DNA of 18,706 nucleotides, from the NCBI GenBank assembly GCA_002334985.1, contig DDBY01000052.1:1-18706 (forward strand), in the 5' to 3' direction. The position numbers and the translations under genes were made by a program. The notes under the pieces are model-generated. The model did no database searches. It saw only the letters and a list, made by a program, of their open reading frames with translations, and was not told the origin of the DNA. This stretch comes from Micavibrio sp. UBA2020 (GTDB taxonomy: Bacteria > Pseudomonadota > Alphaproteobacteria > Micavibrionales > UBA2020). Positions 1 through 7,554 of the stretch are shown piece after piece. Position 1 is the first letter of the stretch; every line of letters begins with the position of its first letter.

Positions 1-2
1 TG

Positions 3-719
3 GACGTGCTGAACCTGACCTGCAACGGCATGCAGCGTTTGATTGACGAGGGCTGCACCGTCATGATTGCCGCCTGCAATACCGCCGCCGCCGTATCCAT
101 GCGGTGGATACAGCAGCAATGGCTGCCCGCGCTTTACCTCAAAGACGGCGTGAAGCGCAATGCGCTCAGCATCGTCGTGCCGACTATCGAGGCCGCGACC
201 GGCCTTGACTGGTACGAAGAAAAACGCCTGCACGACGGCATGCCGCAAGGCGCCGTCATCGCAGTGTTCGCCACCGCCCGCACCGTGGCGACCAAAACAT
301 ATCCGTTTGAAATCCGCAAACGCCGCCCCGACATCAACGTGGTGCAGCAAGCCTGCCCCGCGCTGGCCGGCGCCATCGAAGCGGGCGCACCGCGCGAAAA
401 ACTGCACGCGCTGGTGGCGGAATATACAAACGCGCTGATGGCGCAGCTGGGCGGCCGCGCGCCGGAAAGCGTTATTCTGGGTTGCACGCATTACCCGCTG
501 GTTGCCGATATTTTCGCCGAATGCCTGCCCGCGGGCATGCCGATTATCCACCAGCCGGAAACCACTGCCGCGGCGCTGGTAACGTATTTGCAGCGCCATC
601 CGGAATACAAAGTCGGCATGAACGGCAAGCGCAAATTTCTTTCCACCGGATATTCACCGGATGCGCTTGGCCTTATCGAAAAATTCTGGGGCGCGCCGAT
701 TGAATTTGACCGCGCGTAG
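3..719 (+). CDS. murI: Glutamate racemase, 5' end missing
   Basis: This gene makes D-glutamate from L-glutamate in the cytoplasm for peptidoglycan stem peptides. The reading frame is open to the left edge, so the true start and the N-terminal Asp-Ser-Gly-x-Gly-Gly region lie outside; the GTG at 6 is only an internal Val codon. Both catalytic cysteine motifs of the family are visible: ACNTA near residue 25 of the visible part and LGCTHYPL near residue 160. About 238 residues are present against a usual 265-290, so only a short N-terminal piece is lost. The gene converges with a small minus-strand gene that ends 10 bases further on. Family and reaction are well established; assignment rests on the two motifs and overall length. 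Confidence 0.93.
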   Translation, partial: DVLNLTCNGMQRLIDEGCTVMIAACNTAAAVSMRWIQQQWLPALYLKDGVKRNALSIVVPTIEAATGLDWYEEKRLHDGMPQGAVIAVFATARTVATKTYPFEIRKRRPDINVVQQACPALAGAIEAGAPREKLHALVAEYTNALMAQLGGRAPESVILGCTHYPLVADIFAECLPAGMPIIHQPETTAAALVTYLQRHPEYKVGMNGKRKFLSTGYSPDALGLIEKFWGAPIEFDRA

Positions 720-729
720 GCCTGCAAGG

Positions 730-1113
730 CTAATCCGCCATACGGAATAAAAACCGCAGCGTATTCAGCAAGCTGCGAAAAATCCCCGCGATGGCGACTT
801 TCAGCTCGAACGACGTCAAACCCGCGACAATGCGGTCAAGATGCTCGTGCCATGTATAGGTATAGCCAAGCTCGCGCCGCGCGCGGCGGATAATTTTGCG
901 CACATCACGCCCGCCTTCGCCCGCTGCGCATCTGCCTGTATCAAGCGCGCGCACCACCGCCCCGCGCGCAAGCGCGTTATGGCTTTGCATCACCCGCAAA
1001 ATCACGGCCTGACAGAGTTTCATGTCATCGATTTTTTCACCAAAGCAGTTGCTCAGCCGCTCCAAATCGCGCGGCGTGATACTGCGGCCTTTGTACTGGA
1101 TTTTAAGTTTCAT
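730..1113 (-). CDS. Uncharacterised small basic protein
   Basis: A 127-residue protein starting at ATG 1113; a TTG start at 1125 would add four residues (M-C-R-C). I do not recognise a family. It is rich in Arg and Lys, with an internal stretch GRDVRKIIRRARRELGY and a hydrophobic, basic C-terminus ending LRFLFRMAD. There is no clear signal peptide or transmembrane segment and no good Shine-Dalgarno before either start. It is convergent with murI. Base composition matches its neighbours. A plus-strand ORF overlaps it (841-1131), but its translation is His/Ala-rich and looks like a shadow, so the minus-strand frame is preferred. Existence as a gene is plausible, not certain. Confidence 0.5.
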   Translation of the reverse strand: MKLKIQYKGRSITPRDLERLSNCFGEKIDDMKLCQAVILRVMQSHNALARGAVVRALDTGRCAAGEGGRDVRKIIRRARRELGYTYTWHEHLDRIVAGLTSFELKVAIAGIFRSLLNTLRFLFRMAD

Positions 1114-1347
1114 GCAGCGGCACAAAAATAGCGAACATATCTAGATTATAGCAAAGACGTACACAAAAAGGAATCGAAAGCCGGCGCCGCAAACATCAAT
1201 AAAACCCGCTAAAACGTTGAACAAACACGCACGGCTGCGATTAACCCGAAATTAACGGAACTGGATTATTCTCGGTGCCGTTCTATTTATACATTCACCG
1301 CGACATATCGCATACAGCCACCGACAAAAATCAGGAAAGGCACAGAA

Positions 1348-2181
1348 ATGATTTATATCGATATTCAAAACCGTAAAATTCCCGCCCTCGGCTACGGCAC
1401 ATGGCAGCTGAAAGACAAAGCCTGCGTGGATGGCGTGCTCAAGGCGCTTGATATCGGCTATCGCCATATCGACACCGCGCAAATCTACGAAAATGAATCA
1501 GAAGTCGGCCTTGCCATCGAACAAAGCGGCGTCAAGCGCGACGATATTTTCCTGACCACCAAAGTATGGATGAGCAACCTTGAACACAAACTCTTCCGCC
1601 CGTCGGTAGAGGAAAGCCTGCGCAAGCTGAAAGCAGGCTATGTCGATTTGCTGCTTATCCACTGGCCGGTCACGCAGGTGAGCTTTGCCGAGCAAATGAA
1701 ATCCCTGCGCGAAGTGCACGAGGCCGGCCTTGCCCGCATGATTGGCGTATCGAACTTCACCGTCGCGCAAATGCGCGAAGTGCGCGAAGAACTGGGCGCG
1801 CCTGTGGTGAACAATCAGGTGGAATACCACCCGTTCCTGTCGCAAAAACCCGTGCTGGATTATGTGCGCGCGCATGACATGTTCCTGACCGCCTACTCGC
1901 CGCTGGCGCGCGGCAAAGTGCGCAACGACCAGACCCTGCAGGACATTGCCGAAAAGCATGGCAAAACGCCCGGGCAGGTCGCCCTGCGCTGGCTGGTGCA
2001 GCAAGAGCGCGTGGCCGCCATTCCGAAGGCCGCAAGCGAAGAAAACCTGCGCGGCAATTTCGACATTTTCAGCTTCACGCTGGATGCCGACGAAATGCAG
2101 CGCATCAGCCTTTTGACCAAAAACGCCAAACGCCTTATCAACCCCGATTGGGCGCCGCGCTGGGATATGGCTGCGGCGTAA
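1348..2181 (+). CDS. Aldo/keto reductase (2,5-diketo-D-gluconate reductase-like)
   Basis: A 277-residue cytoplasmic NADPH-dependent aldehyde/ketone reductase of the AKR superfamily, of the same kind as DkgA/DkgB. The catalytic tetrad is complete: Asp42 and Tyr47 in IDTAQIYENE, Lys72 in TTKVW and His105 in LLIHWP. The family signatures GYRHIDTA (37-44) and IGVSNF (middle), and the cofactor-side IPKAASEENLRGN segment near residue 225, are also present. Length is normal for the family. The ATG at 1348 has an AGGAAAGG sequence at 1333-1340 at a suitable distance. The gene stands alone and is followed by an intrinsic terminator. The physiological substrate cannot be told from sequence; general aldehyde detoxification is the usual inference. 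Confidence 0.93.
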   Translation: MIYIDIQNRKIPALGYGTWQLKDKACVDGVLKALDIGYRHIDTAQIYENESEVGLAIEQSGVKRDDIFLTTKVWMSNLEHKLFRPSVEESLRKLKAGYVDLLLIHWPVTQVSFAEQMKSLREVHEAGLARMIGVSNFTVAQMREVREELGAPVVNNQVEYHPFLSQKPVLDYVRAHDMFLTAYSPLARGKVRNDQTLQDIAEKHGKTPGQVALRWLVQQERVAAIPKAASEENLRGNFDIFSFTLDADEMQRISLLTKNAKRLINPDWAPRWDMAAA

Positions 2182-2220
2182 AGCCGGCTGGAATTTTTAT
2201 ACGACCTCGTTGAGACTTGG

Positions 2221-2254
2221 GGGGAGCGCCGCTTGCGGCCTCCCCTTTTTCTTT
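2221..2254 (+). terminator. Intrinsic terminator after the aldo/keto reductase
   Basis: Arms GGGGAG (2221-2226) and CTCCCC (2240-2245) pair, followed after a one-base bulge by GCCG (2228-2231) with CGGC (2236-2239), leaving a four-base loop. A TTTTT-C-TTT tract follows at once. The U-tract is on the plus strand only, so it serves the reductase gene. Its tail overlaps the stop codon of the convergent minus-strand EamA gene. Confidence 0.88.
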
Positions 2255-2741
2255 AACCGGCCAGCAGGACGGCGGCGGCAACCGCCAGCGCGACGGCCAG
2301 CCATTGCAGGCGGTTCAATTTTTCCTTGAGGAAAATCCGCGCCAGCAAAATCACGACAACAGGATAAAGCGCCGTCAGCGTCACAATCGTCGCCACGGGG
2401 CCGTTTTTAAGCGCGAAAAAATACATCAAAAACGCGCCCACGGTAATGGCGCTGATGAACGCAGCCATGGGTACCGTGCGCCCGTGCCATTTCAAACGCC
2501 CGCGCAGATATATAAACACAGGCACCGCGACCAGCAAATTGCCGAGCGCTTCGTAAAAAATCACACTGTGCGGCGGCATGGATTGCAACGCCAGCTTGGG
2601 CAGAAAAGCCCAGAAGCCCCAGGCAAAAAGCGCACCCAGCGCAAGCCAGAGCCAACGCGGCACGCCCTGTTCCAGCGGCGGCGCGGGCGGATGAATGGCC
2701 AGACCTTCGGGCGGAATATCTTCAGGCAGGCTGCTTGTCAC
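2253..2741 (-). CDS. Half-size EamA-domain membrane protein, downstream partner
   Basis: A 162-residue inner-membrane protein with one EamA (drug/metabolite transporter, DMT) domain of about five membrane segments, preceded by a proline-rich N-terminal tail of some 30 residues. Most 10-TM DMT proteins carry two such domains in one chain; single-domain members near 140 residues are also known. The start is taken as GTG 2741, which overlaps the end of the upstream half-transporter gene by 20 bases and suggests coupled translation. The motif GPVATIVTLTALYPVV is typical of the fourth segment. Positive charges cluster in the second loop (LRGRLKWHGR) and fourth loop (RIFLKEKLNR), implying a cytoplasmic N-terminus. 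A frameshifted 10-TM gene is the alternative, but the long tail between domains argues against it. Substrate unknown. Confidence 0.8.
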   Translation of the reverse strand: MTSSLPEDIPPEGLAIHPPAPPLEQGVPRWLWLALGALFAWGFWAFLPKLALQSMPPHSVIFYEALGNLLVAVPVFIYLRGRLKWHGRTVPMAAFISAITVGAFLMYFFALKNGPVATIVTLTALYPVVVILLARIFLKEKLNRLQWLAVALAVAAAVLLAG

Positions 2742-3156
2742 GCGCCACCACCAGTAAAACGATTGCAGCAATGCCAAGCGCGATGCCCGCGGCCTGACGG
2801 GGGGAAATCGGCTCCGACAAAAACACATAGGCCAGCAGCGCGGAGACCAGCGGATAAAGCGATGAAATCATCGACACAAAAGTCAGCGGCCCGTCGCGCA
2901 GCGCAATCAGAAACATGAGCTGGCCGATAGAGCCCGCCGCACCCACGCAAAGCGCCAGCACAACGCCCTTTGCGTCAAAATCGATGCCGCCGTAAAACAG
3001 CTGCACCACACAAGCACTGAGCAAAAAGAACACCGCGCCATAGACCAGCAAATGCAGCGGCGGCAGGCCGCGCAGGGCGATTTTGTTCAAAAAACCCGTC
3101 AGCCCCCATATAAAGAGCGCGAGCAAAGACGGCAGCAGCCAGACTTCAATAACCAT
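2722..3156 (-). CDS. Half-size EamA-domain membrane protein, upstream partner
   Basis: A 144-residue protein consisting of a single EamA (DMT) domain: about five hydrophobic segments near residues 5-22, 32-52, 63-83, 89-108 and 118-137. The motif DGPLTFVSMISSLYPLVSAL is the fourth-segment signature. It resembles the short single-domain EamA proteins of about 140 residues. Positive residues favour the first and third loops and the C-terminal tail (ARDKQPA), the opposite bias to the downstream partner. The ATG at 3156 has only a weak GGGTG upstream. It is divergent from gpt across 162 bases. Likely forms one transporter with the gene it overlaps; role and substrate are inferred only at family level. 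Confidence 0.82.
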   Translation of the reverse strand: MVIEVWLLPSLLALFIWGLTGFLNKIALRGLPPLHLLVYGAVFFLLSACVVQLFYGGIDFDAKGVVLALCVGAAGSIGQLMFLIALRDGPLTFVSMISSLYPLVSALLAYVFLSEPISPRQAAGIALGIAAIVLLVVARDKQPA

Positions 3157-3242
3157 AAATCACCCAAAGCGGGACTCGGACAGGGCGAAATCGCCCGCCA
3201 CCATACTGATTTACAACGAAAAATAAACCCGCGCCAGCCCCT

Positions 3243-3270
3243 TTGCTTTCCCCGCAAACGGCTGTATAAA
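3243..3270 (+). promoter_or_regulatory. Candidate sigma-70 promoter for gpt
   Basis: TTGCTT (3243-3248) and TATAAA (3265-3270) are separated by 16 bases, and the predicted start of transcription lies about 40 bases before the gpt ATG. Judged by eye from consensus; no experimental support. Confidence 0.45.
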
Positions 3271-3318
3271 ATAAGGCGAAATTTCGTGTCTTCAGGATTT
3301 TCCGAAGGATTCCTTTTC

Positions 3319-3828
3319 ATGTCCGATACCGCCGCCAAAACCGCCCCGAAGCGTTTTCTGGTCTCGTGGGACCAGTTCCACCGCGATTGCAAAGCCCTTG
3401 CATGGCGTCTGGTTGAAAAGCGCGACAACTGGCGCGGCATTATCGCCATCACGCGCGGCGGCCTTATCCCCGCCGGTATCGTGGCGCGGGAACTGGAAAT
3501 CAAGACCATCGAAACCATCGGCGTTTCCAGTTATGACGATCAGGTGCAGCGCGAAGTGCATATCCTGAAAGACATCAACAAAGAGCTCGTCGGCGACGGC
3601 GAGGGCTGGCTGGTTATCGACGACCTCGTCGATAGCGGCAATACCGCGAAACTGCTGCGCCAGATGCTGCCGGCCGCGCATATCGCCACCGTCTATGCCA
3701 AGCCCGCGGGCGAACCGCTGGTCGATACCTATGTCACCTGGGTCAGTCAGGACACCTGGATTTACTTCCCGTGGGATGTGGACATCCAGCCGACCGACCC
3801 CATCGCCGCCACGCGCAAGCAGGGCTAG
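3319..3828 (+). CDS. gpt: Xanthine phosphoribosyltransferase
   Basis: A 169-residue cytoplasmic purine-salvage enzyme that joins xanthine, and usually guanine, to PRPP to give the nucleotide. The type I PRT signature VIDDLVDSGNTA lies at 99-110, with the two acidic residues Asp101-Asp102. A TRGGLIPA element is at 45-52 and a Trp/Phe-rich base-binding tail (DTWIYFPWDVD) lies near the C-terminus, as in Gpt. E. coli Gpt is 152 residues; the extra length is at the N-terminus. ATG 3319 is chosen because AAGGA at 3305-3309 precedes it by nine bases; the frame is open back to 3052 but that part is not coding-like. The upstream genes on the other strand are EamA transporters; a link with purine transport is only a guess. 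Confidence 0.93.
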   Translation: MSDTAAKTAPKRFLVSWDQFHRDCKALAWRLVEKRDNWRGIIAITRGGLIPAGIVARELEIKTIETIGVSSYDDQVQREVHILKDINKELVGDGEGWLVIDDLVDSGNTAKLLRQMLPAAHIATVYAKPAGEPLVDTYVTWVSQDTWIYFPWDVDIQPTDPIAATRKQG

Positions 3829-3942
3829 GCCAGTCCCCGTTTTCAGGCCGCGGCGCCTTGGCCAATATGGATTTTAAAACCAAAAGCCGCTAGACTACGA
3901 ACCGCTTACAAGACTCAAAGAAAAACAAAAAGGCACCACGCC

Positions 3943-4461
3943 ATGAACATGGAATTCAACAAACTCTTCGCCGCCCTTCTCGTCGCCGGTATCGTCGCGA
4001 TGCTCGCGGGCTTTACGTCTTCGCAGGTCTATCACCCGAAGGCGCTGAAGGAAAACGCCTTCCCCATCGAAGTTGCCGAAGCGGCAGCCGGCGCAGGCGC
4101 CGCAGCAGCAGCCCCCGCAGGGCCGGAACCGATTGAAGATTTGATGGCCGCGGCCGATATCGCACATGGCGAAAAACTCGCCAAAGTCTGCGCTGCCTGC
4201 CATACGTTTGATAACGGCGGCCCCGCCCGCGTCGGCCCCAACCTGCACGGCATTATCGGCAGCAAGCACGCGCACATGGCGGGCTTCGCCTATTCCGACG
4301 CGATGAAGGCGAAAGCGGGCGAAACCTGGACGCGCGAAGCCATCAACGAATTCCTGTGGAACCCGAAAAAAGCCATCGCCGGCACAAAAATGGTTTATGC
4401 CGGCATGAAAAAACCGGAAGACCGCGCGGCTATCGTCAAATACCTCGAAAGCCTGAAATAA
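3943..4461 (+). CDS. Membrane-anchored cytochrome c (CycM-like)
   Basis: A 172-residue class I cytochrome c held in the inner membrane by an uncleaved N-terminal segment (about residues 8-27) with the haem domain in the periplasm. An Ala/Pro-rich flexible linker (45-61) separates anchor and haem domain. Haem attachment is CAACH at 83-87 (His87 the proximal ligand) and Met150 in GTKMVYAG is the likely distal ligand. This layout matches alphaproteobacterial CycM/c552, which carries electrons from the bc1 complex to the terminal oxidase. The ATG at 3943 has AAAGG at 3929-3933; the Met codon at 3949 is a possible alternative. An ankyrin gene follows after 44 bases and may be co-transcribed. Function is inferred from the family. 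Confidence 0.9.
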   Translation: MNMEFNKLFAALLVAGIVAMLAGFTSSQVYHPKALKENAFPIEVAEAAAGAGAAAAAPAGPEPIEDLMAAADIAHGEKLAKVCAACHTFDNGGPARVGPNLHGIIGSKHAHMAGFAYSDAMKAKAGETWTREAINEFLWNPKKAIAGTKMVYAGMKKPEDRAAIVKYLESLK

Positions 4462-4505
4462 GCCGAGGCTTCGCGGCGGGCGCCCCTATAAAAAGGAAAC
4501 GCCCG

Positions 4506-5165
4506 ATGCGGGATTTCAAGAAAAGCATACGAGAGATTTTCAACCGCCCCTCGTCACGCGAGCGGGCGGCTTTTCTTGCCGCCGTCACCGCGGGCGATAC
4601 GCGCCTGTGCCGCGATTTCATGGCGCGGTTCAACGGCATCGGCAGCACGCGCAGCGAAGAGGCAAGCGGCAGCTATCCGCTGCACATCGCCGCGGCGCAG
4701 GGGCATTTTTCCATTCTCCAGCTTTTGATTGCCGCAGGGGCGGATGTGAACGCGCGCGATTGCCATGGGGAGACGCCCCTGCACCGCGCAGCCGCGGGCG
4801 GACATAACGCCTGCATCATCCACCTGTGCAAGCGCGGCGCGGAAGTGGACGCGGCGGCCAAAGACGGCGCAACGCCCCTCGCCCATGCCGCGCAAAGCGG
4901 CAAGGCAGCCGCGGTGCGATTACTGCTTGATTACGGCGCCGACGCCGATATGCGGGCGGAGCGTGAACTGAGCGTCTATACCCCGCTGCATCGCGCCGCC
5001 TATAACGACGATGCCGCGACTGTCAAAACACTTTTGGAACATGCCGAGGTTTTCAAGCGCGGCACCTATAACCGCTTTTATTTCCAGCGTGCCCTCAGCG
5101 GCGCCCGCCCCGCCGCACGCGCGGCGATGAAGGAATGGGCAAGCAAAAACAACCGCCCCGATTAA
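4506..5165 (+). CDS. Ankyrin-repeat protein
   Basis: A 219-residue protein with about four ankyrin repeats from residue 54 to 190. The repeats show the usual TPLH-x-AA core and L-L-x-x-GAD-x-N turn: YPLHIAAAQGH, TPLHRAAAGGH, TPLAHAAQSGK and TPLHRAAYNDD. The basic N-terminal 50 residues have no signal peptide, so it is probably cytoplasmic and used for protein-protein binding. ATG 4506 is preferred because AAAAGGAA at 4491-4498 lies just before it; the same frame is open back to 4356 but overlaps the cytochrome gene. It sits 44 bases after the cytochrome c gene in the same direction, so it may be in its operon. Binding partner unknown. Confidence 0.87.
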   Translation: MRDFKKSIREIFNRPSSRERAAFLAAVTAGDTRLCRDFMARFNGIGSTRSEEASGSYPLHIAAAQGHFSILQLLIAAGADVNARDCHGETPLHRAAAGGHNACIIHLCKRGAEVDAAAKDGATPLAHAAQSGKAAAVRLLLDYGADADMRAERELSVYTPLHRAAYNDDAATVKTLLEHAEVFKRGTYNRFYFQRALSGARPAARAAMKEWASKNNRPD

Positions 5166-5263
5166 AGCTGCGCGCTGCCCCGACCGACGCCCGCACGACG
5201 GCAAAAGCCGCACCCCGCCCGCACGCAGGCCGCAGCCCCCTGAAAAACAAGCCAAAAATGGAC

Positions 5264-5292
5264 TTTTCGGAATCGCCCAAACCTGCTAGAGT
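5264..5292 (+). promoter_or_regulatory. Candidate promoter of tRNA-Ser
   Basis: TTTTCG (5264-5269) and TAGAGT (5287-5292) lie 17 bases apart, and the predicted transcript would start about 27 bases before the tRNA. The -35 box is a poor match, so this is tentative. A similar GCTAGA element precedes the cytochrome c and greB genes. Confidence 0.3.
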
Positions 5293-5325
5293 GCCCCCCA
5301 CATCAACCACACCTATCATATTTGC

Positions 5326-5418
<93 letters not shown>

Positions 5419-5490
5419 ACCATTTTTTGATAGATTTTTAGGCGCCTTCCCGCCGTACGGATACAAGGGCGAAAAGAGCGGAAAGAACGC

Positions 5491-5904
5491 GTGAACACTT
5501 CAAATTTTACAGCCTCCTTCCGGGTTTTTCATCCCATCAAACCTGCAGACGACATTTTGCAAGCCATCCAGCTCCCTGCCTGCATTATTAATTCCGTCGG
5601 CGCCCCACGCCAAACTCCGAAAGGAACACCGCTGGAGGGGACATATAGCCGCACGATGATCGTATTCGACCTGCCGCCGGCGAACGGCGCTTCACTTTCT
5701 GCCTTTCTGCAGGCGATGATAAAAGAGCCTTTTGCAAACAGCCCCCACATCAAAGAGCTCGTCAGCACAGGAGGAGAGGCGCGGTTCTTCATCAGTATTT
5801 TTTGCGCAGACAGCTATGGCGCCTCTCTGGAGCCATCCTTGTTGATGGCGCTTGGCGCAAAGCAGCTGGGGCTAGACTTAACCGTTTATCCCGAAGAGAC
5901 GTAA
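5491..5904 (+). CDS. DUF4279-like small protein
   Basis: A 137-residue soluble protein starting at GTG 5491, with a purine-rich GGAAAGAA at 5480-5487 as a possible ribosome site. Its plan (early FRVFHPIKPADDILQ, a central strand TYSRTMIVFDLP, then a helix with a late GARFF-type strand and a C-terminal LGLDLTVYPEE) resembles DUF4279 proteins, a family often found as orphan genes and in immunity-gene clusters. The match is by eye and moderate. No signal peptide or membrane segment is seen. It starts 75 bases after tRNA-Ser and is convergent with the DUF4034 gene. Function unknown; an immunity-type role is inference from family company only. Confidence 0.7.
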   Translation: MNTSNFTASFRVFHPIKPADDILQAIQLPACIINSVGAPRQTPKGTPLEGTYSRTMIVFDLPPANGASLSAFLQAMIKEPFANSPHIKELVSTGGEARFFISIFCADSYGASLEPSLLMALGAKQLGLDLTVYPEET

Positions 5905-5970
5905 GAAGACAGCCTCCACAAAAAGGATTCCTTTGCGGCGTTTACAACAGAGGTTCGAACCGCATCTCCA

Positions 5971-6975
5971 TCAATCTGTTGATGCCGCAAAGTTTTTGCA
6001 GAAATCGTAATAGTCTTGTGTGTACCACACATATATAAGCGGCGTGTCAATCTTATCGAGCAGTTCTTTTAACGTCTCTTTATCTTTTGCCGCACAGGAG
6101 AAAAAAGCGAAACTGTTCTGATTCCGCGGATCTGGATATTTTTTCAAGATATCTCTAAACCCCTGTCTCATCTTTGGCCACGAAGCGTCCGTCTCCCGAA
6201 AAAGCTTTGCTTTGTACTGGGTCTGCGATAACCCCCAGTAAATCCGAGCGTACATTGCCATACCGTCTGTTTGCTGTGAACGCTCTACAGCCTCGTTTGC
6301 AAAGTCTTCAATTTGATGCTTGTCCCCTCTCCACTGCGGCAACAGATAGAGAACTGCAACGTTGTAAATCCCGTAGTAGTTTGGATACTTGTCCAACCCT
6401 TCTTTTAAAACGCGTTCGTAGGCCATTGAATTGCTGCCGGAGCCGCCCAGAATAGACAACATACGCGCGTACCATTCCGGATCTTGACTGGCAATGTCTT
6501 TGTTCTCATTCAGATAGTCTTCTGCGATTTTAAGAGCGCCGAAAAAAGTCCCCCATGCCTCTTTGGGAACATCTTTTGCGAAGCTATGACCGCGTATTTT
6601 CCAGGCAAACTTTTCAAGAAAGGCTGCCTTTGTAATATGTGCCGAGGGGGAATCAGGATGCATATCAATCCATTCATCCAGAATTTTAAAAACCTTTTCC
6701 CACTCCCCATCAGAAACAGATGAACTGCTGATTACATTGCGCAGGCCGTAATACATAAGGTCAAGTTCCCAAAACCCGCTGGGCGTCCGGCTCTGACTCT
6801 TTCTATAAAGACTTGATCTCGCCTCCAACTCCGAAAATTTTCGCTTCCAAAACAGATCTGCAATCTCAATCTGAAAATTCTCGCGCAGCTTCGCCTCATC
6901 CGCATAAGAGGGCGCACCCGGGACGATTAAGAACGACAAGAGGATAAAAGAAAAAAGCACAAATAATTTTTTCAT
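5971..6975 (-). CDS. Secreted DUF4034-family protein
   Basis: A 334-residue exported protein. The signal peptide has a Lys-Lys N-region, a long hydrophobic core and a likely cut after SYA (25|26). The body matches the DUF4034 pattern: HPDSPSAHITKAAFLEKFAW followed by K-I-R-G, later DPEWYARMLSI, a YPNYYGIYN motif and LLPQWRGD before MAMYARIYW. These helical repeats look TPR-like. ATG 6975 (MKKLF...) is chosen over ATG 6996 because it gives a standard signal peptide; neither has a strong Shine-Dalgarno. Composition is AT-richer than the flanking genes, and the region just upstream (6961-7020) is strongly AT-rich. Role unknown; periplasmic location is inferred from the signal. Confidence 0.85.
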   Translation of the reverse strand: MKKLFVLFSFILLSFLIVPGAPSYADEAKLRENFQIEIADLFWKRKFSELEARSSLYRKSQSRTPSGFWELDLMYYGLRNVISSSSVSDGEWEKVFKILDEWIDMHPDSPSAHITKAAFLEKFAWKIRGHSFAKDVPKEAWGTFFGALKIAEDYLNENKDIASQDPEWYARMLSILGGSGSNSMAYERVLKEGLDKYPNYYGIYNVAVLYLLPQWRGDKHQIEDFANEAVERSQQTDGMAMYARIYWGLSQTQYKAKLFRETDASWPKMRQGFRDILKKYPDPRNQNSFAFFSCAAKDKETLKELLDKIDTPLIYVWYTQDYYDFCKNFAASTD

Positions 6976-7170
6976 TTTTACACGCTCAATAAACATTTCA
7001 TAATTTTTCTAAAATTATAAAGGAATGGCGTGTTTCACAAAAGAAATAAATAGACATCCATGTTCAGATACTAGGCATATTGGGGCTGCTAAGCGTATAA
7101 TACTTTATATATTCATACACAGCCCTACCGCAGTTTATGAGAGATTCGCACAGCCCTTAAGGACACCCCG

Positions 7171-7461
7171 ATGCAAGAAATTGAAATTGATGCACAAGAT
7201 TGGAAAACATTCGAAGACTACGCATCGGCTTTGCGCGCAGCTCTTCGCTCACCTGCATGGCATGGCTCAAGCATTGATGCCTTTATTGACTCCATGGTTT
7301 ACGGTGATATAAACGAGATTAACTCGCCTTATAAGATTATAGTAAAAAACACAAAAAACCTTCCAAAACCGATATTAGAGGAACTTGAGTATTTAAAAAA
7401 ATGCCTGCTAGAGAACAATCCTCATGATGAGGAGATTATCTTGTTTGAAATTGAACCTTGA
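7171..7461 (+). CDS. Barstar-like (ribonuclease inhibitor family) protein
   Basis: A 96-residue acidic protein. The segment ALRAALRSPAWHGSSIDAFIDSM (residues 20-42) matches the barstar family core, in which a helix carrying G-x-N-x-DAL-x-D plugs the active site of an RNase toxin; here HGSSIDAFIDS takes that place, with Asp36 and Asp40 kept and Asn replaced by Ser. It continues with PYKIIVKN, as in relatives where a strand follows. AAGGA at 7159-7163 supports ATG 7171. The 3' half is very AT-rich (about 30% GC by eye in 7321-7380), unlike nearby core genes, which suggests acquisition by transfer. No barnase-like toxin is visible in the window, so it is an orphan inhibitor or acts on an incoming toxin. 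Confidence 0.75.
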   Translation: MQEIEIDAQDWKTFEDYASALRAALRSPAWHGSSIDAFIDSMVYGDINEINSPYKIIVKNTKNLPKPILEELEYLKKCLLENNPHDEEIILFEIEP

Positions 7462-7554
7462 ATAGCTCTCCCGCGGCCTCAGAATTTTCTATGGAATGCG
7501 CGGGGTTGAAGGCAGACGCTACCCTCCTTAAAATTGCTTCCCAAGGACACCCCT

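Noticed and set aside
841..1131. Plus-strand ORF opposite the small gene at 730-1113
   Set aside because: Low-complexity His/Ala/Arg composition and no ribosome site; the minus-strand frame is a better protein.
2217..2918. Plus-strand 233-residue ORF opposite the EamA genes
   Set aside because: Gln/Arg/His-rich translation typical of antisense to membrane-protein genes; it begins inside the terminator.
3052..3318. N-terminal extension of the gpt frame
   Set aside because: It overlaps the upstream EamA gene on the other strand and its candidate promoter region; a good ribosome site points to ATG 3319.
4356..4505. N-terminal extension of the ankyrin frame
   Set aside because: It overlaps the cytochrome c gene; ATG 4506 has a strong ribosome site.
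5919..5935. Short palindrome AAAGGA-T-TCCTTT between the convergent DUF4279 and DUF4034 genes
   Set aside because: One-base loop and no T tract; cannot form a usable hairpin terminator.
7025..7312. Plus-strand ORF overlapping the start of the barstar-like gene
   Set aside because: No ribosome site, and the overlapping frame has a family match and a good start.
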